A DNA stretch of 64,000 nucleotides from Deltaproteobacteria bacterium (GCA_028817435.1 JAPPPQ010000017.1:186001-250000), one strand, 5' to 3'; counted from the stretch's first letter, positions 38,693 to 47,842 are shown. Numbers and translations: made by a program. Notes: a model not told the origin generated them from the sequence alone.

Positions 38693-39688
38693 ATGCAGTG
38701 GTCCAATTTGGGGCTGGCGCGCTGGCGCTTTGAGAAGGGGCTGCACGATCTGGGGGACGGCGTCTACGCCTGGCTGCAGCCCGATGGCGGCTGGGGCTGG
38801 AGCAACGCGGGGCTGATTGCAGACGGCGGGCAATCGCTGCTGGTGGATACGCTCTTCGATCTGCCGCTGACCCGGGAGATGCTCGCCGCCATGGGCGATG
38901 CGGAGCCCGCAGCGGCGCAGATTGACACGCTGGTGAACACCCACGCCGACGCCGACCACTGCAACGGCAACCAACTGGTCGAGGGCGCGGAGATCATCGC
39001 CTCGCAGGCGGCGGCGGAAGAGCTCGCCAAGATTGACCCCGCCCAGATGCGGGCGCTGCTGCAGAGCTACGAGGGGGACGATTCCGCCACCGGGCGCTTT
39101 GTCCGCAGCGCCTTCGGCAGCTTCGATTTCGAGGGGCTGCGCCCCGCGCCGCCCACGCGCAGCTTTGCCGAGCGCGAGCTGGAGCTGAAGGTGGGGGACA
39201 AGCGGGTGCTGCTCTACCAGGTGGGGCCGGCCCACACCCGGGGGGATGTGCTGGTGCACCTGCCGGCAGAGGGCGTGGTCTATACCGGCGACATTATGTT
39301 CGTGGAGGGAACGCCGATTATCTGGACCGGCCCCGTGCAGAACTGGATTGACGCCTGCCAGCGCATCTGCGACCTGCAGCCGGCGGCGGTGGTGCCCGGC
39401 CACGGCCCCATCACCGATTCGCGCGGGGCGCAGGCCATGGGCGCCTATCTCTCTTATGTGCGGGACGAGGCGCGGCAGCGCTACGAAGGCGGCATGCCCG
39501 CCGCCGAGGCGGCCCGCGACATTCCCCTCGGCGAATTCGCCGGCTGGCGCAACCCCGAGCGCCTGGCCGTCAATGTGCGCACCCTCTACCGCGAATTCGG
39601 CGGCGGGGGCGATGCGGCGGGCGGGCTGGGGAGCCGGGAGATTTTGGCGCAAATGGCGGAGTTGGCGGACCTCGCCGGCTCCCAGTAA
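38693..39688 (+). CDS. Metallo-beta-lactamase-fold hydrolase with atypical metal motif
   Basis: A 331-residue MBL-fold protein. The metal site is recognisable but altered: residues 84-89 read HADADH, so the second His of the usual HxHxDH is Asp86. Downstream ligands look present in PAHTRGDVLVHLP, YTGDIMF and VPGHGP. Variants of this HxD/NxDH form are found in a subgroup of MBL hydrolases, so this need not be inactive. ATG at 38693 has AGGAGG nine bases upstream. The next gene, 37 bp on, is a zinc alcohol dehydrogenase; MBL and alcohol dehydrogenase genes often pair in catabolic loci, suggesting a shared pathway. Substrate unknown. Confidence 0.88.
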   Translation: MQWSNLGLARWRFEKGLHDLGDGVYAWLQPDGGWGWSNAGLIADGGQSLLVDTLFDLPLTREMLAAMGDAEPAAAQIDTLVNTHADADHCNGNQLVEGAEIIASQAAAEELAKIDPAQMRALLQSYEGDDSATGRFVRSAFGSFDFEGLRPAPPTRSFAERELELKVGDKRVLLYQVGPAHTRGDVLVHLPAEGVVYTGDIMFVEGTPIIWTGPVQNWIDACQRICDLQPAAVVPGHGPITDSRGAQAMGAYLSYVRDEARQRYEGGMPAAEAARDIPLGEFAGWRNPERLAVNVRTLYREFGGGGDAAGGLGSREILAQMAELADLAGSQ

Positions 39689-39725
39689 TTTCCGCCCACC
39701 GATGGGCGCGCCGGGGAGGACCTCC

Positions 39726-40811
39726 GTGAAAGCCGCCATCTTCGAGACCGCCCACCAGCCGCTGGCCATTGAGGATGTGGACATCATTGACCCCCGCCCT
39801 GGGGAACTGCTGGTGCGCACGGTGTGCAGCGGCGTCTGCCACTCCGATTTGCACTTCGTGGATGGCGCGTGGCAGCTTCCCATGCCCACGGTGCTGGGCC
39901 ACGAGGCCGCCGGGGTGGTGGAAAAGGTGGGGGAGGGCGTCGGCTATGTGGCGCCCGGCGACCGCGTGATCATGTCCTTCCGCCCCTTCTGCGGAAGCTG
40001 CTACTTCTGCCTGCGCGGCGAGGCGCAGCTCTGCGAAGATCCGGTCAATCACGCCGCCATGGCCTCGCGCCTCAGCTGGAAGGGCAAGCCGCTGCTGCAG
40101 TTCGCCAGCGTGGGCTCCTTCTCCGAGCTCATGGTGGTCGGCGAGCGCGGCGTGGTGAAAATGCCCGACGAAATGCCCATGGCCGAAGCGGCGCTGATTG
40201 GCTGCGGCGTAATGACCGGCGTGGGCGCAGTGCTCTACACCGCCCAGGTGCCGGGCGGCTCGCTGGTGGCGGTAATTGGCTGCGGCGGCGTGGGCCTGAA
40301 TGTGATCCAGGGCTGCCGCCTGGCCGGCGCCAGTCAAATTATCGCCGTGGATGTCTTCGACGAGAAGCTGGACATGGCCAAGGGCCTCGGCGCCACCCAC
40401 ACGGTGAACGCCAAGGACACCGATCCGGTGAAGGCGGTGAAGGAGCTCACCGGCGGCCTGGGCGCAGAGTTCGCCTTTGAGGCCATCGGCGTGCCGGAAT
40501 GCGCCACCCAGGGCTTTTCCATGCTGCGCCCCGGCGGCACCTGCGTGGTGGTGGGTATGCACCCGATGGGGTCGAGCATCTCGGTGCCCGGCCCCGACTT
40601 CCTGCGCGAGAAGAAGCTGATCGGCTGCATGTATGGCAGCGCCCAATTCCGCGACCATATGCCCAAGCTGGTGGATTTGTTTCTGCAGGGCCGCCTGGAA
40701 CTCAGCAGCCTGGTGAGCAAGAAACTGCCCCTCGACGGCGTGAATCACGCCTTTGAATTGATGAAGTCCGGCAAGGTGGCTCGCAGCGTTCTGGAAATCA
40801 GCGCAGAGTAA
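39726..40811 (+). CDS. Zinc-dependent alcohol dehydrogenase (class III-like MDR)
   Basis: A 361-residue medium-chain dehydrogenase. The catalytic zinc site is seen in CSGVCHSD and LGHEAAG; the structural zinc has its four cysteines in CGSCYFCLRGEAQLC; the Rossmann fold has VIGCGGVGLNVIQG and an acidic residue after beta 2 (AVDVFDEK), implying NAD. The closest family resemblance is to class III or NDMA-dependent-type alcohol dehydrogenases. GTG at 39726 follows GGGGAGGA; an in-frame ATG 24 bases earlier lacks a ribosome-binding site. It probably forms an operon with the MBL gene before it and possibly the membrane gene 30 bp after. Confidence 0.92.
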   Translation: MKAAIFETAHQPLAIEDVDIIDPRPGELLVRTVCSGVCHSDLHFVDGAWQLPMPTVLGHEAAGVVEKVGEGVGYVAPGDRVIMSFRPFCGSCYFCLRGEAQLCEDPVNHAAMASRLSWKGKPLLQFASVGSFSELMVVGERGVVKMPDEMPMAEAALIGCGVMTGVGAVLYTAQVPGGSLVAVIGCGGVGLNVIQGCRLAGASQIIAVDVFDEKLDMAKGLGATHTVNAKDTDPVKAVKELTGGLGAEFAFEAIGVPECATQGFSMLRPGGTCVVVGMHPMGSSISVPGPDFLREKKLIGCMYGSAQFRDHMPKLVDLFLQGRLELSSLVSKKLPLDGVNHAFELMKSGKVARSVLEISAE

Positions 40812-40841
40812 AAGGCCGCAAGACCACAAAGGAGCGCCGGT

Positions 40842-42644
40842 ATGGAAAACCATATCGCGACCGCAGCCGTGATGGTGGCGGCGCTGGTTGTCTATGGCCT
40901 CGCGACTTCGCTGCTGCGGGATTACTGCACCCGGCGCGAAGTCGCCCTGGCCGCGGTGGGCGCGGTGTTGCTGTTCGGCTCGCTGCTCTTCGTCGACTCT
41001 CGCTACGCAACGGGAGAGGGGCAGAGCATTCTCAATGTGTTTTTGCCGGCCTCGCTGTTCGGGCTGTTCTGGGGCCTCGGCCTGGTGCTGCTCGCCATGC
41101 TCCCCAGCGATTCCCTCCCGCCGCCCGCGCGCAAGCAGAACAGCTTTCGCGCCTTCATCGAAAAGCAGCTCCCCGACTTTTATGCGGATATGGAAGACCC
41201 CGCCGCCCGGGGCGTGGCGGACGCCCGCCACAAGGGCGGCCCCTTTCCCGCCGCCACCGATGCCCGCCCGCTGCCGGGCGGCTACGAAGACGGTTTGCGC
41301 AAGCGCTACGAGAGCATGGCCGGAATGTATCTGCAGACTTTCATTACGGGCCTGCTGGACGGGCTGCAAAAGGGCCTGGGCGTGATTGAGCGGCTGAACA
41401 AGGAGATTGAGCCCGGCTGGTATGCGCAACAGGCCCGCAACTTCTACAAGCAGGGCATCAAGGATATCCGCCCCGATGTGCTGCTGGCGGCGGCGCAGGA
41501 ATACAAGCGCAGCGGAGACGAGCGGAAGGAATTCGAGGACAGCTGCCAACTGCGGCCCGGAGAGAAGATCGAGCACTTCCCGCGCACCAGCGGGCTGAAG
41601 CTCGGCTTCATTCTGCTGTTCTTCGGCGCGGCCCAATTCGGCCTGTTCCTGTTTTTGCTGAACGAGACGCACCGGCAACAGGGCCTCCACATTGCGCTCT
41701 TCGCCGTGCTCGCCAGTGTCTTTATCGGCTTCGCCATGGGCTTCTTCCGGCAGTGGACCCGGCGCAACAAGGGCGCTTTCACCCGCGTGGCGGCGCGGAC
41801 GGCCGTGGCGCTGTTCGCCCTGAGCTACGCGGCGGGGCTGGGCTTTTTGATGGGCTGGGCTCCCGAGCCGAAGTGGGGCGAAAGCGCGGCGGTTATTGCG
41901 CAGGGCATCTTTCTCTTCGTCTCGCAGGGCTTCCGCAGGCTCGGCGCAGAGCAGGGGCTGGTGCAGCTCGCCCTGCTGCTCGGCAGTGTGGGCGCATTCA
42001 GCGTGATTGCCTGGCACATCTCCCACCGCTTCAACAAATTCCACCCCCGCGACGCCTTTGTGAAGCAGGAGAAAAAGGCCCGCGGCCGCTGGCTCCGCCT
42101 CACGGAGAAGATTGAGCGGAACGGGGATGAGGCGGTCAGCGCGGCCGACGCCGATTGCCAGAGCGGCCAGCGCAGCGCGGCGCAGTCCCGCCAGGAGATT
42201 CAGGCCGGGCAGAAGACTCTGGACAGCATCACCCAGGACGCCGCCGGGGTGTTCCGGAGCATCTTCCAGCCGCAATTCGAAGAGGACATCCGCGCCTATC
42301 GGGAAGCCAATGCGAACGCCCGCTCCGACATCTTCCAGCCTCCGGATTACTTCTCCGACCCCGCTCCGCAGATCAACTTCAACAAGATCGTGCAGGAGAT
42401 CGGCGACACCCATTTGAACGATCTGCCCAGCGGCGCGGAGTTCGAGCGGGCGGAGCAGCACTTCAACCGCCTGCAGGACGAGGCCCGGAAGTGGGAGAAG
42501 GTGCGGCCCGAGCTGCAGGAGGCTTTTTTGCGCTTCGACAAAGAGGCCATTGCCGCCGCCACCGTGGGGAAGGAGCCGCAGCACGAGAGCTGGGTGCTCG
42601 AAAGGATTGGCATGAGCGCGGCAGGCGCTCCGGTGGATTCCTGA
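40842..42644 (+). CDS. Polytopic membrane protein with long soluble C-terminus, unknown function
   Basis: A 600-residue protein I do not recognise. Hydrophobic helices lie at about residues 5-25, 34-51, 65-87, 252-273, 282-302, 317-338, 346-362 and 372-393. A soluble insert (88-250) contains EKQLPDFYADMEDP and a helical stretch; the C-terminal 200 residues are charged and mostly helical, with a coiled-coil-like segment around 425-460. ATG at 40842 follows GGAG at seven bases. The next gene starts 9 bp after its stop and encodes a VWA-like anchored protein; a lipoprotein gene follows. The three look like one envelope system. Membership of the preceding alcohol dehydrogenase transcript is possible. 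Confidence 0.72.
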   Translation: MENHIATAAVMVAALVVYGLATSLLRDYCTRREVALAAVGAVLLFGSLLFVDSRYATGEGQSILNVFLPASLFGLFWGLGLVLLAMLPSDSLPPPARKQNSFRAFIEKQLPDFYADMEDPAARGVADARHKGGPFPAATDARPLPGGYEDGLRKRYESMAGMYLQTFITGLLDGLQKGLGVIERLNKEIEPGWYAQQARNFYKQGIKDIRPDVLLAAAQEYKRSGDERKEFEDSCQLRPGEKIEHFPRTSGLKLGFILLFFGAAQFGLFLFLLNETHRQQGLHIALFAVLASVFIGFAMGFFRQWTRRNKGAFTRVAARTAVALFALSYAAGLGFLMGWAPEPKWGESAAVIAQGIFLFVSQGFRRLGAEQGLVQLALLLGSVGAFSVIAWHISHRFNKFHPRDAFVKQEKKARGRWLRLTEKIERNGDEAVSAADADCQSGQRSAAQSRQEIQAGQKTLDSITQDAAGVFRSIFQPQFEEDIRAYREANANARSDIFQPPDYFSDPAPQINFNKIVQEIGDTHLNDLPSGAEFERAEQHFNRLQDEARKWEKVRPELQEAFLRFDKEAIAAATVGKEPQHESWVLERIGMSAAGAPVDS

Positions 42645-42653
42645 GAGCGGCCC

Positions 42654-43511
42654 ATGGTCAACCCGCGGCACCCCCGCAGCACGGGACAGCGCCGGGAGTA
42701 TCGCCGCACCCGGCGCAAAGAGGGCGAACCGCTCAGGCCCTGGCTGGCGGGCCTCGGCATCGGGGCGCTGCTGGTCTTCGGCGTGCTCCTCGCCTACAAG
42801 TTTCTCGGTGGAGAGGCTGTCTTCTCGTCTCCCTGCACCGGCGCCACCCACATCTTCCTGGTTGACGGCGGCAAATACCCGGAAGCGGAAGCCGCCGGGC
42901 GCATCCTCGATGACATTTCTGCGGCGGTGAGCGAGATCGCAACCGGCGAGCGGGTTGCGATCTTCCGCATAGGTGAATCGCCGGAGGCTCCCTCCCGGCG
43001 CATTGCAGAGTTCTGCAACTCTCCGGCGGCGCGGGAAACCCTGCGGGAGAAAATTGCCGCGGCGCTGGCCCGTCCGCAAGAGCAGGCGCAGTCTCCCATC
43101 GTCGAGGCCATTGAAAACGCCGAGCGGGATTTCCGCGTCGCCTACGACACGCCGAAGGAGCTTCGCAATCTGCACATTTACTCCGGCATGGTGCAGAATT
43201 CGCCGTGGTGGTCCATGGAGCGAATCACCGCGCCGGACTGGTGCAATCTGCGGAAATTCCGGGAAGCGCGAAACGGCGCGGTGAAAACTCTCGGCAGGCC
43301 CCTCCGCACCTACATCTGGAATGTGGATATTCGCTGGATCAAGCACCCGATGGATTTCAAATGGCACAAAAATGAAGCAGAGCTCAAATGCTTTTGGGAT
43401 AACTACCTGGCGAATTCCACCGTAGCCTGGTCGGTTCTCAACCCCCTCAGGCGCAGGGAGCCAATCTCAAATCCGCTGGAAGAAACCATCCCTCTGCAGG
43501 GCGCCAAGTGA
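42654..43511 (+). CDS. Membrane-anchored VWA-like protein, unknown function
   Basis: A 285-residue protein with a basic N-terminus, one membrane helix (about 30-49) and an extracytoplasmic domain. The fold looks like von Willebrand factor A: strand HIFLVDGG at 66-73, helix ILDDISAAVSEI, strand RVAIFRIG, the sequence SPIVEAI (147-153) where a MIDAS threonine/serine loop would be, and strand NLHIYSGMVQNSP. The metal-site DxSxS is replaced by DGGKY, so metal binding is doubtful. I recall similar VWA-like proteins with an SPIxEAI motif in poorly understood bacterial systems but cannot assign one. Base composition is a little lower in G+C than that of its neighbours. Confidence 0.68.
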   Translation: MVNPRHPRSTGQRREYRRTRRKEGEPLRPWLAGLGIGALLVFGVLLAYKFLGGEAVFSSPCTGATHIFLVDGGKYPEAEAAGRILDDISAAVSEIATGERVAIFRIGESPEAPSRRIAEFCNSPAARETLREKIAAALARPQEQAQSPIVEAIENAERDFRVAYDTPKELRNLHIYSGMVQNSPWWSMERITAPDWCNLRKFREARNGAVKTLGRPLRTYIWNVDIRWIKHPMDFKWHKNEAELKCFWDNYLANSTVAWSVLNPLRRREPISNPLEETIPLQGAK

Positions 43512-43572
43512 GTGATTCATTGCCGCTGGCAGCAGCGCGCGCTATAACAGGGGCCTGTTCGGGGGAAATCCG

Positions 43573-44220
43573 GTGAAGAGCTGTGCGGCGCTGCTTTCTC
43601 TCGTTTGCCTGCTGGCGGGCTGCGATGGGCAGACGACGGTTTATCCGGATCCGCAGGAGGCGTTCCTGCAGCGGCGCTGGGTGCAGGCGATGACGGATGA
43701 GGTCGAATCGGCTCTGCGGAAAATCGGGAAGCCGGGAGATGTGCCGGGCGATGTGGTGATGTGCATTCACACCTCGGCCCCCGTCTCCGATCTCGACATT
43801 GAGAATCTCGGTTTCTACTTCGAACACATTCAGAACATTGCAGCGGCGCATGAGCGGGCCTTTACGTTGCTGATCGGCGCTGCCGAAGTGAAATGGGAGG
43901 GGCGCTACGAGGGTTCCGCAACGCTGGCCGCCGGCTCTCCCGCCCGGCTGGCGCTGGCCTGGCGGGGCGGGGGCGAAGCGGAAGATTTTCGGGGACTCCT
44001 GCGGCGCGCGGGCGAGCTGAACCCCGCGCTCATTATCACCATGGCAAACGGCCACGGCATTTTGCCCGCAGCCAAGCCGCCCGCGCCCGTGGTGTGGCTG
44101 CGCAACCAGCCCTGCTGGACAGGGCCGCAAAGGGAAAGCTACGACCCCGCCTGCCTCGATCTGGAAGAATTCGGAGCTGTAATTTCGATCCGGGATTCCA
44201 TGCTCGACGGCGCGCGCTGA
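43573..44220 (+). CDS. Predicted lipoprotein of unknown function
   Basis: A 215-residue protein with a lipoprotein signal peptide: GTG start at 43573, hydrophobic core and lipobox LLAGC, with Cys17 as the lipid site. The mature part has no motif I recognise; an alternating strand-helix layout (VVMCIHTSAPVSD, FTLLIGAAEV, PALIITMANGHG) suggests an alpha/beta domain, perhaps another VWA-like or Rossmann-like fold. It follows the VWA-like gene by 61 bp, and its stop (TGA) abuts the ATG of the MFS transporter, so translational coupling to a transporter is likely. Third member of the uncharacterised cassette 40842-44220. Confidence 0.65.
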   Translation: MKSCAALLSLVCLLAGCDGQTTVYPDPQEAFLQRRWVQAMTDEVESALRKIGKPGDVPGDVVMCIHTSAPVSDLDIENLGFYFEHIQNIAAAHERAFTLLIGAAEVKWEGRYEGSATLAAGSPARLALAWRGGGEAEDFRGLLRRAGELNPALIITMANGHGILPAAKPPAPVVWLRNQPCWTGPQRESYDPACLDLEEFGAVISIRDSMLDGAR

Positions 44221-45498
44221 ATGCTCGTTTCGCGGCCGTGGTGGACGCGGCTGATTCCCTATTTCGGCCCCATGCCGAAGCTGGCGCAGAAGCAGTGGCG
44301 GGTGCTGGGGCTGCTGGCCATTGCCGAATTCTTCGAGCACTACGATGTGGGACTGCTGGCGCTGGCGCTGAAGCAGGTGCAGGCAGATTTGCAGATTGCC
44401 GAGGAGCAGCTCGGCTGGCTGACGGCGCTGGCGCGGCTGGGCGCGCTGCCGGCCTTCGCCCTGGGCCTGCTGGCCGACCGCCTGGGACGCCGCCGCCTGC
44501 TGCTCATTACCATTCTGGGCGCGGCGCTCTGCACTTTCGCCACCGGCTTTGCGCAGACGCCGCTGCAGTTTGCCGCGCTGCAGTTTGCCAGCCGCCTGTT
44601 CATTTACGCCGAAACGCTGCTCGCCGCCGTGGTCATTGTCGAAGAACTCGGCTCGGAAAACCGCGGCTTTGGCATCGGGTTGCTCGGCGCACTGGGCGCG
44701 CTGGGCCACGCCGTCTCTGCGCTGCTCTTTGCGGGCATTGACTTTTTGCCGGGGGGCTGGCGCGCGCTCTACCTATTGGGGGTGGCGCCGCTGCTGATGG
44801 GGGCCTGGCTGCGCCGCGGCCTGCCCGAAACCCGGCGCTTTGCCATGCAGCGCGGCGGCCCGCGCGGCCCAGGGCAGCCGTGGTGGCGCCCTGTGGTTTC
44901 GCTGGTGCGGCAGTATCCGGGGCGCTTCGCCGCCGTCACCATCGCCTACATTCCGGTGCAAACGGTTAATGTGACCTCTCAGGTATTCATTCCCAAAGTG
45001 CTGCAAGAGCTGCACAGTTATGCGCCGTGGCAGGTGACGCTGCTGTATCTCAGCGGCGGCATGCTGGGCATTCTGGGCCACCTTTACGCCGGGCAGTTTT
45101 CGGACCGCTATGGACGCCGCCCCGTCCTCACGCTCATGGCGCTGGGGCTCTTCGCCGGGCTCTACGGCGTCTTCAACGCGCAGGGCTGGCTGGTGCCGCT
45201 GTGCTGGGTGCTGGAAGTCTTCAGCTTCACCGGGCTGGTGGTGCTGTTCAAGGCGGTGGGGTCGGAGCTTTTCCCGACTTCCTACCGCTCTTCGGCGACG
45301 CTGTTGCGGGCCGGCCTGGGCGGCGCTGCCGCCGCCGGGGGACTCGTCGCCGAAAGCTGGCTCTACGGGGTGACCGGCTCTCACACGGCCGCCATTACGG
45401 CCATGCTGCCGCTGCTCGCCATTACGCCGCTGCTCATTTGGACCGCTGTGCCCGAGACCGCGGGGCGCGAGCTGGAGGACATCGCCCCCGAGCGCTGA
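44221..45498 (+). CDS. MFS transporter, sugar-porter-like
   Basis: A 425-residue major facilitator with about twelve membrane helices. The loop 2-3 signature [10 protein letters not shown] is present, and both halves show the metabolite:H+ symporter or sugar porter marks LPETRRF and VPETAGRELEDIAPE. It probably moves a small organic solute with protons. ATG at 44221 comes right after the previous stop (TGAATG); an internal ATG at 44272, MPKLAQKQWR, could instead be the start, since the first membrane helix begins after it. The substrate is unknown. Confidence 0.88.
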   Translation: MLVSRPWWTRLIPYFGPMPKLAQKQWRVLGLLAIAEFFEHYDVGLLALALKQVQADLQIAEEQLGWLTALARLGALPAFALGLLADRLGRRRLLLITILGAALCTFATGFAQTPLQFAALQFASRLFIYAETLLAAVVIVEELGSENRGFGIGLLGALGALGHAVSALLFAGIDFLPGGWRALYLLGVAPLLMGAWLRRGLPETRRFAMQRGGPRGPGQPWWRPVVSLVRQYPGRFAAVTIAYIPVQTVNVTSQVFIPKVLQELHSYAPWQVTLLYLSGGMLGILGHLYAGQFSDRYGRRPVLTLMALGLFAGLYGVFNAQGWLVPLCWVLEVFSFTGLVVLFKAVGSELFPTSYRSSATLLRAGLGGAAAAGGLVAESWLYGVTGSHTAAITAMLPLLAITPLLIWTAVPETAGRELEDIAPER

Positions 45499-45600
45499 GC
45501 CGCCCGCCGCCCGCCCGCCGAGCCGGGAGTGGCGGGAGTGGCGGATGCGGGCAAAGTCCCTAGCTTCCCCCAGCGCCCCCCACGGCTCGACAGCCGGGGG

Positions 45601-46341
45601 GTGAATGTGCGGCCCGCTCGGGGCACTTGCTGCACTTGGAGCGCTTGGGGCAATCGGGCGCTGGCGTTGGCGCTGGCGGCGCTGATGCTCTCTTGCGCCG
45701 GCAGCTTCTCTCTGGGCCGCGGCGGGCCGGGCGGGGCAGGGGTTCAGCACACCGTGCGCCCCGGCGAGACGCTCTACCGCATTGCGCTCTTTTACAAGGT
45801 CCCGGTAAAGCGCATTGCCGCGGCCAATGGCCTCGGCAATCCCAACCGGCTGGCGGCGGGCGCGCGGCTGCGCATTCCCGGCGCGCTGCAGGGCAAGCGG
45901 CCGCGCGGGCCGCTGCTGCCGCCCCCCGATGTGCTGCGCGAAATGCGGCGCGGCGGGCGCAGCAGCGGCGCGGGGCTCAAGTTCGCCTGGCCGCTCCGGG
46001 GCCGCCTGAGCTCGCGCTACGGCATGCGCTGGGGGCGGATGCACGAGGGCATTGACATTGCCGCGCCCAGCGGCACCCGCGTCCGCTGCGTGGAATCCGG
46101 GCGGGTAATTCACTCGGGCCGCCTCGGCGGCTACGGCAATGTGGTGATTGTGCGCCACAAGGGCGGCTTTTCCTCGGTCTATTCCCACAACCGCAAGAAC
46201 CGCGTGCGCAAGGGCCAGCGCGTGAAGCGCGGCGAGACCATCGCCGAAGTCGGCGCCACGGGCCGCGCCACCGGCCCGCATTTGCACTTCGAGCTGCGCC
46301 GCAGCGACCGCCCGGTGGATCCGCTGCGCTATCTGCCCTGA
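45601..46341 (+). CDS. LysM and M23 peptidase domain lipoprotein (NlpD/EnvC-like)
   Basis: A protein of about 246 residues. After a long basic N-region and hydrophobic segment, LMLSC is a plausible lipobox. A LysM domain (HTVRPGETLYRIALFYKVPV) binds peptidoglycan; a Pro/Arg linker leads to an M23 domain with HEGIDIAAPSG and PHLHFEL, so the zinc ligands look complete. NlpD proteins with degenerate sites activate amidases, whereas this one may be a functional endopeptidase. The start is uncertain: GTG at 45601 gives a usable signal peptide, while GTG at 45529 would add 24 unlikely residues. It lies between the transporter and apt. Confidence 0.88.
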   Translation: MNVRPARGTCCTWSAWGNRALALALAALMLSCAGSFSLGRGGPGGAGVQHTVRPGETLYRIALFYKVPVKRIAAANGLGNPNRLAAGARLRIPGALQGKRPRGPLLPPPDVLREMRRGGRSSGAGLKFAWPLRGRLSSRYGMRWGRMHEGIDIAAPSGTRVRCVESGRVIHSGRLGGYGNVVIVRHKGGFSSVYSHNRKNRVRKGQRVKRGETIAEVGATGRATGPHLHFELRRSDRPVDPLRYLP

Positions 46342-46374
46342 CGGCCGGCGCTGCGCGGGCTACGCTGCCCGCCG

Positions 46375-46908
46375 ATGAGCGAGGGCGCGGGCGGCGGAAT
46401 TGAGTTCAGGCGCTTCATCCGGGATGTGCCGGATTTCCCCAAACCGGGGATTCTTTTCCGCGATGTGACTCCGCTGCTGCTCGCCCCCGAGGCGCTTCGC
46501 GCGGCGGCGGCGGCCATTGCCGCGCCCCACCTGGGGGCGGGAATCGAGCGCGTGCTGGGGGTGGAATCGCGGGGCTTTTTGTTTGGCGCGCCGGTGGCGC
46601 TGGAACTCGGGGCCGGTCTGGTTCCCGTGCGCAAGGCCGGCAAGCTGCCCGCCGCCACCCTGGGCGTGGACTACCAGCTCGAATACGGCAGCGACCGCCT
46701 CGAAGTGCACGCAGACGCCCTGCGCCCCGGCCAGCGCGTGCTGGTGGTGGACGACCTGCTCGCCACCGGCGGCACCGCCGCCGCCAGCATCGCCCTGGCC
46801 CAGCGCTGCGGGGCCGAAGTCGTCGGCTGCGCCTTCCTCATCGAGCTCGCCGACCTGCAGGGCCGCGCCCGCCTGAGCGCCCCCGTCCATTCCGTCATTC
46901 GCTATTAA
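46375..46908 (+). CDS. apt: Adenine phosphoribosyltransferase
   Basis: A 177-residue purine salvage enzyme that makes AMP from adenine and PRPP. Motifs: FIRDVPDFPKPGILFRDVTPLL at the N-terminus, VESRGFLFGAPVALELG and the PRPP-binding VLVVDDLLATGGTA. Length and order are normal. It is the last gene before an A+T-rich boundary and the DUF3800 islet. Confidence 0.96.
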   Translation: MSEGAGGGIEFRRFIRDVPDFPKPGILFRDVTPLLLAPEALRAAAAAIAAPHLGAGIERVLGVESRGFLFGAPVALELGAGLVPVRKAGKLPAATLGVDYQLEYGSDRLEVHADALRPGQRVLVVDDLLATGGTAAASIALAQRCGAEVVGCAFLIELADLQGRARLSAPVHSVIRY

Positions 46909-47041
46909 ATTTCGAGAGATTAGAGAAGAAATTTCAATAATTTCAAACAGTTAGAGAGTATCAAAAATTGTTGCCACATACTTGACAGTGCCCCTCCGTT
47001 GCATAAAAGTTGTTGCCTCAGGGGCCGGTGCGGGGGCTTCC

Positions 47042-47842
47042 TCAGTCCTCCCCGCCGATGGGCGGCCGGCCCCTTTCCCGTGCCTGCCCTCCAATAATTT
47101 TGATTCCGCGAAGTGTGTAACCTGCCTCGTTGGGTTGGTTGGCGATCCATTCCATGGATTGGACGATGTGGTAGTAGAGTTGGATCTGCGGATGCCTCTT
47201 GCGAATCGTGTAAAACCGGTTGATCACAGTGCAGATGAGATCCGCCAACTGGATACCCACCGAGTGGTGCGAGTAAGCGAAGAAGGGTGTTCGGATCAGC
47301 GTATTGTAAGAGCGGCCTGTTCTACTCCGATTCAAAAAATTCCGATACGCCTCTCCGACATTGGCATTTACCTGTAGCCCCCTGTCGTCGAAAGTGAAAA
47401 TTGCGGTTCTGTCACCGCCCAGCTCTATCAGGTATTCGTGAATTCGCTCCATCAGATAGGAATATGGCCGATCAATCCGATCCGGGGATTCGCACAAAAG
47501 CTCCACATCCCTATCATCAAAGACAACTGATGCGAATATCTTGATCTGCCTCCTGCGAACCTCCTCCAAAAGCTCACGGGCGAATGCAAGCTTCATTGAG
47601 ACAACGTCCTTGCGCCGGAATTCGTAGGCTTGGAGAAGCTGCTTCCCCTTGATTTCCCGCAGGCGCGCGTTGTCCGCCCCCCAGTATTTCTGGGCCAAGA
47701 GGAACACGCGGTCACAGATATCGTTGTAATCGGATTGCTCAATTGCGATGGCAGCAAGGGTTCCGACCTTTTTGCCGTCCTCGTTTTCCTTCCAGGATTC
47801 GTCGCAGAAAATCAGCATGACTTTTTCAGGAATAGCACTCAT
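47042..47842 (-). CDS. DUF3800 domain-containing protein
   Basis: A 266-residue protein of the DUF3800 family, which has an RNase H-like fold with acidic residues. Seen here: LIFCDESW at the N-terminus, the central IFTFDDRG, and SVGIQLADLICTVINRFY near the C-terminus; these acidic motifs match the family core. The function is unknown; the family often occurs in mobile or defence-associated regions. The gene has visibly lower G+C than its neighbours and stands next to tRNA-Arg, fitting acquisition by transfer. A -10-like TAGTAT lies directly before the ATG at 47840-47842, so either the message is leaderless or translation starts at Met9 (47818). Confidence 0.85.
   Translation of the reverse strand: MSAIPEKVMLIFCDESWKENEDGKKVGTLAAIAIEQSDYNDICDRVFLLAQKYWGADNARLREIKGKQLLQAYEFRRKDVVSMKLAFARELLEEVRRRQIKIFASVVFDDRDVELLCESPDRIDRPYSYLMERIHEYLIELGGDRTAIFTFDDRGLQVNANVGEAYRNFLNRSRTGRSYNTLIRTPFFAYSHHSVGIQLADLICTVINRFYTIRKRHPQIQLYYHIVQSMEWIANQPNEAGYTLRGIKIIGGQARERGRPPIGGED

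Noticed and set aside
39570-43367. A 1265-residue minus-strand frame opposite the alcohol dehydrogenase and membrane genes
   Set aside because: It is antisense to three same-strand genes with signal sequences, zinc motifs and ribosome-binding sites; its own content is His/Ala-rich noise.
46982-47377. A plus-strand gene of 131 residues downstream of a TTGACA sequence
   Set aside because: It is antisense to the DUF3800 gene, has no recognisable domain and no convincing ribosome-binding site; the TTGACA with a 16-bp spacer to TAAAAG is too weak to support it alone.
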